Source of the DNA: Nakamurella leprariae
GTDB lineage: Bacteria > Actinomycetota > Actinomycetes > Mycobacteriales > Nakamurellaceae
Reading direction: 5' to 3'
Length of the DNA: 56,461 bases
Assembly (NCBI RefSeq): GCF_016918035.1
Contig: NZ_JAERWK010000011.1
Location: 1-56,461, forward strand
The notes beneath the pieces were generated by a model that saw only the letters and a program-made list of their open reading frames with translations, did not search any database and was not told the DNA's origin. A program made the translations under genes and the position numbers. This document shows positions 12,838-22,218 of this stretch, in pieces. How positions within the stretch are numbered: position 1 is the first letter of the stretch; the number at the start of each line of letters is the position of its first letter.

Positions 12838-13920
12838 TCAGCCGGACCCGGCCGCGCGGCGCCGGTCCAGCCGCTCCCGCTGCGGCACCACCGTGTACTT
12901 CGGGTCGCGGGCCGAGGCCTGCCCGGCCTCGAACACGGCGAACCGGGTGCAGGCCGATCCGGCCAGCAGCGCCACGCCCGACGCCGCGCTCGCCAGCCGG
13001 CCCCGCCGGCCCGGCAGCAGCGCGGAGACGACGGCCCCGACGGTGCCGGCCACGGTGCACGCCGTGGCCGCCCGCATCAGCCGGCCGGCGGTGCCGGTGT
13101 GCAACGGCTCGGCGGTGATGCCCATCGAGCGTTCCATCCGCCGCTCGGCCACCAGCTCGAGCAGGACGCCCCCCGCGGCGAGCCGGCGGGCCGGGCCGCT
13201 GTCGGCCGACGACGCGGTGATCAGGCCCAGCCCGCCGGAAGCCGCCGCCGCGGAGCCGACGAAGACGAACGGCAGTTCGCGGTGCGCCTCGTGCCAGGAC
13301 GGGGTGGCGGTGTCGGTGAGCAGCACGGCGGTGTAGGACGCGACGGCCGGTGCGATGAGGGCGGCGGCGATCCCGGTCGGCCGGGCCAGCGCGCCGAGCA
13401 GGCCGGACGCCCAGCCCAGCGGCAGCGGACCGAGCCGGGCGGGCAGCAGGCCCCGCAGTTCAGCGGCGCCGGCGGCGCCGGCCATCGGCCCGTAGGCGGT
13501 CAGGATCCAGGTGCCCACCGACATCGGGGACGTCGGCTTGGCCACCCGGAGCATGTTCAGGAACCGCTCCGGTCGGCCCAGGTCGTGCACCAGGGCGTAC
13601 AGGCTGCCGGAGATGGCGGCCAGCGCGGCCAGCCGGCCGCCGCGGCGCAGCGACGCCCGGCCGGACAGGTCGGCCCCGGCGGCCAGCAGCGAGGAGCCGG
13701 CCGCCACCCCGCCCAGGAAGAGGTAGGCCGGGATGTCCGCCTCCCACGGGGACGCCTTGACCACCGGTCGCCCGTAGTACGACGTGAACTCGACGTCCGG
13801 CACCACCTGGTTGTCCGGGTTGCCGCGCCGCCGCCGGCCGCGCCGGGCGGGCGGTCGGTCGCCGGAACCCGCTGCGGCAGCGACGATCCCGTCGGAGTCG
13901 GGGGTGGTGGGCCGGGTCAT
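12838..13920 (-). CDS. NrfD-like membrane anchor subunit of formate dehydrogenase
   Basis: Integral membrane protein of 360 aa of the NrfD/PsrC family. It would anchor the dehydrogenase and pass electrons to quinone. After a charged N-terminus comes VVKASPWEADIPAYLFLGGVAAGSSLL, typical of NrfD proteins, then roughly eight hydrophobic helices. The ATG overlaps the fdhB stop as ATGA, so translation is coupled. A longer reading begins at 13992 but lies inside fdhB. This replaces the cytochrome b-type gamma subunit of E. coli FDH-N. Gene order alpha-beta-gamma supports the assignment. Confidence 0.85.
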   Translation of the reverse strand: MTRPTTPDSDGIVAAAAGSGDRPPARRGRRRRGNPDNQVVPDVEFTSYYGRPVVKASPWEADIPAYLFLGGVAAGSSLLAAGADLSGRASLRRGGRLAALAAISGSLYALVHDLGRPERFLNMLRVAKPTSPMSVGTWILTAYGPMAGAAGAAELRGLLPARLGPLPLGWASGLLGALARPTGIAAALIAPAVASYTAVLLTDTATPSWHEAHRELPFVFVGSAAAASGGLGLITASSADSGPARRLAAGGVLLELVAERRMERSMGITAEPLHTGTAGRLMRAATACTVAGTVGAVVSALLPGRRGRLASAASGVALLAGSACTRFAVFEAGQASARDPKYTVVPQRERLDRRRAAGSG

Positions 13921-14954
13921 CGGCGACGGCCCAGGAAGGCGACGGCCGCGCCGGCCAGCAGGGCACCGGCGGCCGTGGCGGCGGTGCGCCACATGGACGG
14001 CAGGTCCCGGGTGGTCACCACCGGGTCGGGCGGCAGTCCGTACACCTCGGGTTCGTCCAGCAGCAGGAAGAACGCCCCGGCCCCGCCGACGCCGTCCTCC
14101 GGGTCCTCGCCGTAGAGCCGGGCCTCGGGCACACCGGCCTCGTGCAGCGTGGCCAGGCGGACGGCGGCCCGCTCGCGCAGCTCGTCGACGTCCCCGAACT
14201 GGATCGACTCGGTGGGGCAGGCCTGCGCGCAGGCGGGGGTGTGCCCGGCGCCGAGCCGGTCATAGCAGAGCGTGCACTTCTGCGCGATGCCCACGTTCCG
14301 GGTCTGCTCGTCGCCCACCCGGCGGTCGATGACCCCGAACGGGCAGGCCGGGACGCAGTAGCCGCAGCCGTTGCAGATGTCGTCCTGCACGACCACGGTG
14401 CCGAACTCGGTGCGGAACAGCGCCCCGGTGGGGCACACGTCCAGGCAGGCCGCGTGCGTGCAGTGCTTGCACACGTCCGAGGACATCAGCCATCTGAAAT
14501 CGGTCCGAGGACGTTCGTCTTTCCGGTCGGCCCGCTGCCCGGGCAGCTGGAACCCGGGCATCCCGAGGTCGACCGCCTCGGTGTCGGTGCCGAGCTGGCT
14601 CCGGTCGCCGGTCATCGCGGTGTCCGCGGCCCGGTTCACCGCGTCGGACGCCGACGGCCCGACCGGGAACAGCGGCAGGTTGAGGTCCTGGCCACCGGCC
14701 CGCTTCGGCTGCTCGATGAAGGCGACATGCCGCCAGGTGCTCGCGCCCAGGGCGCCGGTGTTGTCGTAGGAGGAGCCCAACATGGACAACCCGGCTGCTT
14801 GATCTGCGGGGACCAGGTTCCACTCCTTGCACGCCACCTCGCAGGCCTTGCAGCCGATGCACACCGAGGTGTCGGTGAAGAAGCCCTTGCGCGGCGGTGC
14901 GTCGTCCCAGCCGGCGCCGGACGCCGGGTCGCGCGGGCCGAGCAGGTCACTCAT
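13917..14954 (-). CDS. fdhB: Formate dehydrogenase beta subunit (iron-sulfur)
   Basis: Ferredoxin-type electron-transfer subunit of 345 aa. Four cysteine clusters are visible: CIGCKACEVACKEW, CKHCTHAACLDVCPTGAL, CNGCGYCVPACPFG and CTLCYDRLGAG...CAQACP, enough for four [4Fe-4S] clusters. The C-terminus (about 318–342, MWRTAATAAGALLAGAAVAFLG) is hydrophobic and could be a membrane helix, as in FDH-N beta chains. The start overlaps the end of fdhA by eight bases and the stop overlaps the NrfD-like gene. It passes electrons from the catalytic subunit to the membrane anchor. Confidence 0.93.
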   Translation of the reverse strand: MSDLLGPRDPASGAGWDDAPPRKGFFTDTSVCIGCKACEVACKEWNLVPADQAAGLSMLGSSYDNTGALGASTWRHVAFIEQPKRAGGQDLNLPLFPVGPSASDAVNRAADTAMTGDRSQLGTDTEAVDLGMPGFQLPGQRADRKDERPRTDFRWLMSSDVCKHCTHAACLDVCPTGALFRTEFGTVVVQDDICNGCGYCVPACPFGVIDRRVGDEQTRNVGIAQKCTLCYDRLGAGHTPACAQACPTESIQFGDVDELRERAAVRLATLHEAGVPEARLYGEDPEDGVGGAGAFFLLLDEPEVYGLPPDPVVTTRDLPSMWRTAATAAGALLAGAAVAFLGRRR

Positions 14955-17900
14955 CGCTGGTGTGCTCCTTCGCTCGCACCTCGGCGACCGCCGCGGCGCC
15001 GCCGCCGGAGGTCGGATCGCCGCTGCGCACCTCGTTGCCGGTCAGGATGGTCACCCCGGCCCGGCGCCGGTGGGCGTCGACGTGCTCGAGCAGCGCCGGT
15101 CCGGTCGGCCGTCGTCCCGGCCGGATGTCGCAGGAGGCCACCTTGCTCTCCTGGATGTGCACGTTCGCGTCCAGCGTGACCCCGAACAGGTCGTTGGCCG
15201 CGTCCCCGCTGACCAGGGCGTCGCCGCCCACCCCCCAGTGGTACGGCAGACCCACCTGGTGGATCACCCTGCCGCCCACCCGCAGCGGCACCACCCGGTC
15301 GGTGACCAGCACCCGCGCCTCGATCGCCGTGCGCGCGCTGGTGATGGTGGCCCAGCCCAGGTGCTCCAGGCCGCGTTCGGCGGCCAGCTCGGGGGAGACC
15401 TCGCAGAAGAACTCGGGCTGCAGCTCGGCCAGGTACGGCAGCCATCGGCTCATCCCGCCCGCGGTGTGGTGCTCGGTGAGCCGGTAGGTGGTGAAGACGT
15501 AGGGGTAGACCTCGCTGCCCGCCTCGTCGCCGGACGGGTTCTGCAGGTTGTCCTCCCGGCGGAAGACCTGCCGGGTCGGGTTGGCCTGCTGCCGGTACAG
15601 CGGATTGCTGACCGGGGACTCCTGCGGTTCGTAGTGGGCCGGCATCGGGCCGTCCAGCAGCCCGGTCGGCGCGAACAGCCAACCCTTGCCGTCCGCCTGC
15701 ATGACGAACGGGTCGTCGCCGGCCAGGCCGTCGGGGCCGCCGACGCCGGGCTCCGGCCGGTACGACGGGGCCTTGTCGGCCACGAAGTCGGGGACGTCGT
15801 GCCCGGTCCACCTCCCGGCCTCCTCGTCCCACCACACGTAGGCCTTGCGCTCGCTCCATGGCCGGCCCTGTGGATCGGCCGACGCCCGGTTGTAGAGGGT
15901 GCGCCGGTTGGCCGGCCAGGCCCAGCCCCATTCCGGCGCCACCCAGTGCTGGTCGCGGCCGGGCTTGCGGCGATCGGCCTGGTTGACGCCGTCGGCGTAG
16001 ACGCCGGTGTAGATCCAGCAGCCACCGGACGTGGCGCCATCGGCGGTCATCTCGGTGTAGGACGAGAGCGGTCGCCCGGCCCGCTCCCCGGTCAGGTGGT
16101 ACCCGTTGATCTCGCGCAGCACGGCATCGGCGGACACCTCGCCGTGCTCGTCGAGCGGGTAATCCCAGGTCAGGTCGAGCACCGGCCGGTCCCGCGGCAG
16201 GGTCGAGCCGGCCAGCCGTTCGCGGATCTTGCGGCCCAGTTCGAAGAAGAACTGCAGCTCGCTGCGACAGTCGCCCGGCGGTTCGACCGCCTTGTGCCGC
16301 CACTGCAGCATCCGGTGGGTCTGGGTGAACGTGCCCTCCTTCTCGACGTGCGTGGCCGCGGGCAGGAAGAACACCTCGGTCCCGATGTCCTCGGTGCGCA
16401 GCTCACCCGTCTCGATCTCAGGGGAGTCCTTCCAGAACGTCGCCGTCTCGATCAGGTTGAGGTCCCGCACCACCAACCAGTCCAGGTGGGCCAGGGCGAG
16501 CCGCTGCATCTTGCCGTGGGCCGAGCCGACCGCCGGGTTCTGACCGAGCACGAAGTAGCCCTCGATCGTGTCCTCGAGCATGTCCATCACGGTCCGGTAG
16601 GTGCCGTGGTCGCCGGTGAGCCGGGGGAGATGGTCGAAGCAGAAGTCGTTCTCGGCGGTGGCGGCGTCACCCCACCAGGCCTTGAGCAGGCTGACGGTGT
16701 ACGCGTCGGCAGCGGTCCAGAAGCCCTTCTGGTCGGGCGAGGAAATGGTGGCCAGGTAGTCCGGCAGGGTGCCGTGCGCATCGACGGTGGGCATGGGCAG
16801 GTATCCGGGCAGCAGGTTGAACAGGGTCGGGATGTCGGTCGAGCCCTGGATGCTGGCGTGCCCGCGCAACGCCATGATCCCGCCGCCCGGCCGGCCCATG
16901 TTGCCCAGCAGCAGCTGGATGATCGCCGCGCCGCGGATGTACTGGATGCCGACCGTGTGATGGGTCCAGCCCACCGAGTACACCCAGGCGGTGGTCCGCT
17001 CCCGGCCGCTGTTGGCGGTGACCGCCTCGCAGACCTTGGCGAACTGCTCCGGCGGCACCCCGCAGACCTGCTCGACCAGTTCCGGGGTGTACCGGGCGTA
17101 GTGCCGCTTGAGCACCTGGAAGACGCAGCGCGGATGCTGCAGCGTCTCGTCCCGGTGCATCCCGGACAGTCCCATGTCCGCGCCGTGGCCACCCAGCTCG
17201 TGGCCCGCGCCGCGCTGCTTCTCCGACTGCTCGCTCTCGCCCGAGTCGCCCCCGGCACCCCGGTCCGAGTTCTCCAGGGTCTCCTCCTCACCCGCCCCGG
17301 CCGAGGACTGCGCACCCACCCCGTCGTAGTTCCAGGAACTGGTGTCGTAGGTCCCGGTCTCCGGGTCATACCCCGAGAAGACGCCGTCCAGGTCGTCCAC
17401 GTCCTGGAAGTCCTCGCGCAGGATGACGGCCGCGTTCGTGTAGGCCTTCACGTACTCCTCGAACCACGCGCCGGTGGACAGGATGTGGTTGACGATGGCG
17501 CCGAGGAACACGATGTCGCTGCCCGCCCGCAACGGGACGTGCAGGTCCGCCACGGCCGAGGTGCGGGTGTACCGCGGATCCACGTGGATGACCGTGGCGC
17601 CGCGCTGCTTGGCCTCCATCACCCACTGGAAGCCCACCGGGTGGCACTCGGCCATGTTGGAGCCCTGGATGACGATGCAGTCAGCGAACTGCAGGTCCTG
17701 CAGGAAACCGGTGGCACCGCCACGGCCGAACGAGGCCCCCAGACTGGGGACGGTGGCGCTGTGTCAAATGCGGGCCTGGTTCTCGATCTGCACCGCACCG
17801 ATGGCGGTGAACAGCTTCTTGATCAGGTAGTTCTCTTCGTTGTCGAGGGTGGCGCCACCGAGCCCGGCCAGGCCCAGGGTCCGGTTCAGCCGGCGACCCT

Positions 17901-18390
17901 GCTCGTCGGTGTCCTGCCAGGTGCGGGCCCGAGTGGCTACCACCCGGTCGGCGATCATGTCGGTCGCCACGTCGACGTCCAGGGACTCCCACTCGGTGCC
18001 GCCCGGCCGCCGGTACAGCACCGCCGTCTGCCGCTTCGGGCTGTTCACCAGGTTCTCGCTGGCCGCGCCCTTGGGGCACAGCCGGCCACGGGAGACCGGG
18101 GAGTCCGGGTCACCCTCGATCTGGACGACCTTCTCGTCCTTGACGTACACCCGCTGCCCGCAGCCCACCGCGCAGTACGGGCAGACGCTGCGGACCACCC
18201 GGTCGGCGGTCTCGGTGCGGGCGGTGAGCCCGGCGGTGCGTTCGGACACCGAGGCGCTGCCGCGGCCGAGGGGATCGGACCCGGTGAGCTGGCGCACCAC
18301 CGGCCAGTTCAGCAGGGTCCGCCGGAGTCGGCCGCCGCGCGCGCGATCGTCCTGACCCGGACCGGAGGCGGGGGTCGGCGACGCGGCCAT
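14947..18390 (-). CDS. fdhA: Selenocysteine-containing formate dehydrogenase alpha subunit
   Basis: Molybdopterin oxidoreductase that oxidises formate to CO2. The reading frame has one in-frame TGA at 17764–17766. The residues around it, NQARI-[TGA]-HSATVPSLG, match the FdnG/FdhF active site, where this codon is selenocysteine. Read through, the protein is 1147 aa with Sec at 209. A [4Fe-4S] motif lies near the N-terminus (C70, C73, C77, C105), followed by molybdopterin domains and the C-terminal dinucleotide-binding domain. ATG at 18390 follows a GGAGGGAG element. No twin-arginine signal is visible, unlike E. coli FdnG, so a cytoplasm-facing enzyme is possible. A Glu/Gly-rich insert lies near 17190–17300. 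It heads the operon with fdhB and the NrfD-like anchor. Confidence 0.92.
17735..17766 (-). promoter_or_regulatory. Selenocysteine TGA codon and SECIS-like hairpin
   Basis: On the minus strand the TGA is followed after 14 bases by CCCCA-GTC-TGGGG, a 5-bp stem with a tiny loop extended by G-C and U-G pairs below. Loop and spacing (AGTCT in the apex) resemble the E. coli fdhF element (AGGTCT). SelB would bind here. No selA, selB, selC or selD lies in this window. Confidence 0.8.
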
Positions 18391-18497
18391 GCGGAACTCC
18401 CTCCGGCAGGGCTGGGCGGGCGCGGTGAGGGTGGTGCGGCGGACTCCCTGCACGGTAGCCCGCCGCACCGACGCTCACACCGCCCGGGCAGAGCCGG

Positions 18498-19055
18498 CTA
18501 CAGCGCGCCGCCGGCGGCCGGGGGAGCGGACGGGTCGTCGTCGGTGTCGTGCTGGGTCTCCCGGGCCACGAAGTTCTCGATGTCGAAGGTGTTGCTGGTG
18601 CGGTCCGCGATGGTCAGCAGGGTGGTCATCGAGGCCACCTCCTCGACCTGCTCCTTGAGGAACCAGAGCATGAACTGCTCGCCCAGGGCGTCGCCCTCGG
18701 CGCGGGCGGCGGCGAACAGCGCCTTGATCTGGTCGGTGACGCGCTGCTCCTGGGCCAGGGCCAGGGCGATCGGGTCGCGCAGCTGCCGGAAGTCGTTCTC
18801 CACGGCCGGGATCGGCGGGATGGTGATGGGCAGGTCCCGGTCCAGCCGGTACTGCACCAGCATCATCGCGTGGTTCCGCTCCTCGACGGACTGCCGGTAG
18901 AAGTAGTGCGCGAGCCGGGGCAGGTCCTGGGCGTCGAACCACACGGCCACGGCCGCGTACTGGTGCGAGGCGTGGAACTCGTGTCCGATCTGCTCGGTCA
19001 GCAGCTCGTCGAATCCGGACGGCGTGGCGGTGGCGGTGCTCGGAGCGTCGGTCAT
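18498..19055 (-). CDS. Non-haem ferritin
   Basis: Four-helix ferritin of 185 aa that would store iron as ferric mineral in a 24-mer shell. Ferroxidase residues appear in LLTEQIGHEFHASHQY (helix A) and SVEERNHAMMLV (helix B, ExxH), with FLKEQVEEVA in helix C/D. The acidic tail after residue 165 is low complexity. The ATG at 19055 follows a GAGAGGAAGGA element; upstream sequence in frame is arginine/proline-rich and not ferritin-like. It lies between the Nramp-type transporter and fdhA on the same strand, which fits iron supply to Fe-S proteins. Confidence 0.9.
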   Translation of the reverse strand: MTDAPSTATATPSGFDELLTEQIGHEFHASHQYAAVAVWFDAQDLPRLAHYFYRQSVEERNHAMMLVQYRLDRDLPITIPPIPAVENDFRQLRDPIALALAQEQRVTDQIKALFAAARAEGDALGEQFMLWFLKEQVEEVASMTTLLTIADRTSNTFDIENFVARETQHDTDDDPSAPPAAGGAL

Positions 19056-19106
19056 GGACGTCCTTCCTCTCGGGTGGTGCCGCCGGCGGATCGGCGGCCG
19101 GATCAC

Positions 19107-19136
19107 TGCGGATCTGCGGATCTGCGGATCTGCGGA
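19107..19136. repeat. Tandem 8-bp repeat TGCGGATC
   Basis: Nearly four head-to-tail copies (3.75) in the ferritin 5' region, about 50 bases upstream of its start codon. Copy number could vary between strains and change ferritin expression. Confidence 0.75.
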
Positions 19137-19212
19137 CGTGCGGGGCGGTGGGGCGGTCGGCGGGCCGGACGGGGGACAGTCCATCCGGCGCGAGGTGCGG
19201 CGTCAGGCGTGA

Positions 19213-20541
19213 TCAACTGCCACCGCCGACGATGCCGCCGACGGCCGAGTACACCCCGAACAGCACGGTGGCGGCGATGATGACGCCGATGAGCGCGCCG
19301 TACCAGCCGCGCAGGCTGTACGGCTCCGGCAACGCCCGGCGGGCCAGCAGGTACAGGAAGCCCAGCACCACCGGCAGCAGCAGGGCGTTCATCACCTGCA
19401 CGAACAGGTTGAGGTCGATGAGGTTGACGCCGGACAGCACGATGACCGCGCCGACCGCCAGCACCGCGCCGAACACCACGGAGAACCACGGCGCCTCCCT
19501 GGGCCGGGCCTCGAGGGTCCGCCGGTAGCCGGCCACCTCACCCAGGCCCCAAGCTGCGGTCAGACTGGCCACGATCGCGGCGACGAGGGCGGCGCCGACC
19601 ATGCCGAGGGAGAACAGCACCCGACCGGCCGTGTCGCCCAGGTGCGGGGTGATGGCGTCGGAGATCTGCTCGACAGTGTCCAGATCGACCGACTGCTCGC
19701 CGTCGGCCCAGAGGGTCGCCGCGGTGGTCACCAGCATGGCCACCATGACCAGCTGGGTCACCACTGCGCCGATGCCGGTGTCCAGGCGGGACATGCGCAG
19801 ATGGTCGACCCCGAGCCCTTTTTCGACCACCGCGGACTGCTGGTAGAAGATCATCCACGGCATCACGACCGCACCGATGTTCGCCGCGACCAGGAACTGG
19901 TATCGGTTGTCGCCGATCGGGAACGAGGCCAGGCCGTCGGTGATCTGGGCGGGGTCCGGGTCGGCCATCACCATGGTCACCAGGAAGACCAGCTCGAACA
20001 GGCCGATGCCGATGGCCACCCGCTCCACTCGGCGGTAGCTCCCGGTCACCACCATGAGGACGAGGAAGAGCACCACCGCGCCGGTGCTGACCGGGGCCGG
20101 GATGCCCCACATCAGGCCGACACCGGCGATGCCGCTCATCTCCGAGACGATCGCGCCGGCGCAGGCCACCACCAGCGTGGACACCGACAGCCAGGCCCAG
20201 CCGCGGCCGAAGACGTCGCGGATGAGCTCGCCGTGTCCCTTCCCGGTGACCAGGCCGAGCCGGACGGTCAGCTCCTGCACCACGAAGACGATGGGGATCA
20301 GGATCAGCTGCGCCGACAGCAGGGTGTAGCCCCACTGCGCCCCGCTCTGCGCCGCGGTGATCAGGCTGCCGGCGTCGGTGTCGGCCAGCATCACGGCCAG
20401 ACCGGGGCCGGCCACGGCCAGGTAGGCGGCCAGCCGGCCCCGCCGTCGGCCGGGCGCCGGGCGCCCACCCCGGGCCCGCCTCCGGTCCCGTCCCGCCGGC
20501 CGCGCCGCCGTCCCGCCCCGGTGTTCGAGCGTCTCGTCCAC
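19213..20541 (-). CDS. Nramp-family divalent metal transporter with altered TM1 motif
   Basis: Membrane protein of 442 aa with about eleven hydrophobic helices, of the Nramp (MntH) superfamily. In canonical members TM1 has DPGN and TM6 has MPH. Here TM1 reads ADTDAGS (residues 53–59) and TM6 reads MPWMIFYQQS. Such changes occur in Nramp-related groups, including Mg2+-transporting NRMT proteins, so manganese or iron should not be assumed. The GTG start follows GGGGAAGGGGAACC. A DtxR-like box lies 21 bases upstream. The reading extends further to 20925, but that part is not transporter-like. Ferritin follows downstream. Confidence 0.85.
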   Translation of the reverse strand: MDETLEHRGGTAARPAGRDRRRARGGRPAPGRRRGRLAAYLAVAGPGLAVMLADTDAGSLITAAQSGAQWGYTLLSAQLILIPIVFVVQELTVRLGLVTGKGHGELIRDVFGRGWAWLSVSTLVVACAGAIVSEMSGIAGVGLMWGIPAPVSTGAVVLFLVLMVVTGSYRRVERVAIGIGLFELVFLVTMVMADPDPAQITDGLASFPIGDNRYQFLVAANIGAVVMPWMIFYQQSAVVEKGLGVDHLRMSRLDTGIGAVVTQLVMVAMLVTTAATLWADGEQSVDLDTVEQISDAITPHLGDTAGRVLFSLGMVGAALVAAIVASLTAAWGLGEVAGYRRTLEARPREAPWFSVVFGAVLAVGAVIVLSGVNLIDLNLFVQVMNALLLPVVLGFLYLLARRALPEPYSLRGWYGALIGVIIAATVLFGVYSAVGGIVGGGS

Positions 20542-20561
20542 GGTTCCCCTTCCCCCCGCAC

Positions 20562-20580
20562 GAAGGGTAACCTCACCTAA
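20562..20580 (-). promoter_or_regulatory. DtxR/IdeR-like metal box
   Basis: On the minus strand the 19 bases TTAGGTGAGGTTACCCTTC match the DtxR/IdeR consensus at about 13 of 19 positions, including the full TTAGGT half. The site sits just upstream of the Nramp-type gene, where a metal-bound repressor would act. Confidence 0.6.
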
Positions 20581-21078
20581 CTGATCGTGATCATGGCGCC
20601 CGCCACATCCAGCCGCGACCGCGGATCCCGGCGCCGGGTTGAAACCGCCGCGTCGCATCAGGCATACTTCTCGGGTTGCCCGTTGCGGGTCTGGGCTTCG
20701 CTGTGCCTCCGTCGGTCCTCCGGATCGGAGTGGGGTGGGTGGAGCGGGCCGGGAACGAGCGACGATGAACGAGACGAATGCGCTCCCTGCGAGCGTGTCC
20801 GGTCGTGTGCTCCGGCGGAAGCCGGGGCGGACGCATGCGGTCCGTGGCGACACGCCCGACCGCGTGGACCGGAGCTCCTCATGCACAGATGAACAGCGGA
20901 TGCGCGCGCCCGGCCTCCCGGGCACCGGCGGATCACGGTGTCGTCCTGCTGCTGCGGGAGCTCGGTGACCGGCCGCACTCGCGTTCGGCAGTTCGGCGCC
21001 CGCCTCCGGCGGACGCCACGGGACCCGTCGGGGCCCCGGTCAGTGACCAGCAGCACGAGGCAGAGAAGGACGGCAAGC
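20581..21078 (+). other. rpsJ promoter region and long leader
   Basis: About 500 bp without a gene. A promoter at 20639–20668 implies a leader of roughly 400 bases before rpsJ. Short GC-rich inverted repeats are present. Whether it mimics the L4-controlled S10 leader of E. coli cannot be told by eye. Confidence 0.5.
20639..20668 (+). promoter_or_regulatory. Putative S10-operon promoter
   Basis: TTGAAA (-35) and CATACT (-10) with an 18-base spacer, in an AT-richer patch upstream of rpsJ and divergent from the Nramp-type gene. Confidence 0.6.
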
Positions 21079-21384
21079 GTGGCGGGACAGAAGATCCGCA
21101 TCAGGCTCAAGGCCTACGACCACGAGGCGATCGACGCATCCGCGCGCAAGATCGTGGAGACGGTGACCCGGACCGGGGCCCGTGTGGTCGGCCCGGTGCC
21201 GCTGCCCACGGAGAAGAACGTGTACTGCGTCATCCGCTCGCCGCACAAGTACAAGGACTCGCGCGAGCACTTCGAGATGCGGACGCACAAGCGACTGATC
21301 GACATCCTCGATCCGACGCCCAAGACGGTCGACGCCCTCATGCGCATCGATCTGCCGGCCTCGGTCGACGTCAACATCCAGTAG
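21079..21384 (+). CDS. rpsJ: 30S ribosomal protein S10
   Basis: S10 of 101 aa, a head protein of the small subunit that also acts as NusE in antitermination. The GTG start gives [16 protein letters not shown], the standard actinobacterial N-terminus, and follows AGAAGGA. The block [18 protein letters not shown] is the invariant loop region. First gene of the S10 cluster; a 166-bp gap precedes rplC. Confidence 0.98.
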   Translation: MAGQKIRIRLKAYDHEAIDASARKIVETVTRTGARVVGPVPLPTEKNVYCVIRSPHKYKDSREHFEMRTHKRLIDILDPTPKTVDALMRIDLPASVDVNIQ

Positions 21385-21550
21385 GGCACACCCGCCCGCC
21401 AGCGGGCCGCGCCGGGCTCGACAGGGTCCGGCCGCAGCCGCGTGGGCGGGGTCCCGGCAGGTCGGCGGACGACCGGCACCAAGGCCGTTGCCGGACCGAT
21501 CCGCAGGGACAGCCGGCCGCATCAGCATCGAGGAGATGGGTAGTTCAATC

Positions 21551-22216
21551 ATGGCGAATGCGATCAAGGGGATCCTGGGGCACAAGCTCGGGATGACCCA
21601 GGTGTTCGACGAAGCCAACCGGGTCGTGCCGGTGACCGTCGTCGCCGCAGGACCGGTCGTGGTCACCGCCGTGCGCACTGTCGAGACGGACGGCTACAAC
21701 GCCGTCCAGCTCGCCTTCGGCCAGATCGACCCGCGCAAGGTGACCAAGCCGGAGGCCGGGCACTTCGCGAAGGCCGGCGTCACCCCGCGCCGGTACGTTG
21801 CCGAGCTGCGCACCGAGGACGTCAGCGGTTTCGAGGTCGGCCAGGAGCTGACCGCGGAGCAGGTCTTCGACGCCGGTGTGATCGTCGACGTGACCGGCAC
21901 CAGCAAGGGCAAGGGCACCGCCGGTGTCATGAAGCGGCACGGCTTCGCTGGTCTGGGCGCCGCCCACGGCGTGCAGCGCAAGCACCGCTCGCCCGGTTCG
22001 ATCGGTGGCTGCTCCACCCCGGGCCGTGTCTTCAAGGGCCTGCGCATGGCCGGCCGGATGGGCGCCGCGAAGGTCACCACGCAGAACCTGACCGTCCACG
22101 CGGTGGACGCCGACAAGGGTCTGGTGCTCATCAAGGGCGCCGTCCCCGGCCCGAAGGGCGGCGTCGTGTTCATCAAGTCCGCCGTCAAGCACGTCCAGTC
22201 CGGGAAGGACGCCTGA
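21551..22216 (+). CDS. rplC: 50S ribosomal protein L3
   Basis: L3 of 221 aa, which binds near the peptidyl transferase centre. It begins [21 protein letters not shown] and includes the conserved [14 protein letters not shown] and [19 protein letters not shown] blocks. The GAGGAG element is about 15 bases upstream, a little far. An in-frame start at 21488 would add non-conserved residues. Two bases separate it from rplD. Confidence 0.98.
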   Translation: MANAIKGILGHKLGMTQVFDEANRVVPVTVVAAGPVVVTAVRTVETDGYNAVQLAFGQIDPRKVTKPEAGHFAKAGVTPRRYVAELRTEDVSGFEVGQELTAEQVFDAGVIVDVTGTSKGKGTAGVMKRHGFAGLGAAHGVQRKHRSPGSIGGCSTPGRVFKGLRMAGRMGAAKVTTQNLTVHAVDADKGLVLIKGAVPGPKGGVVFIKSAVKHVQSGKDA

Positions 22217-22218
22217 CC

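Noticed and set aside
17764-17766. fdhA as a broken pseudogene with a nonsense mutation
   Set aside because: The stop is TGA exactly at the known selenocysteine site, is followed by a SECIS-like hairpin, and both sides of the frame are intact and conserved.
14827-18900. 1357-codon plus-strand frame opposite the formate dehydrogenase genes
   Set aside because: Antisense shadow of fdhA and fdhB; low-complexity translation and no ribosome binding site.
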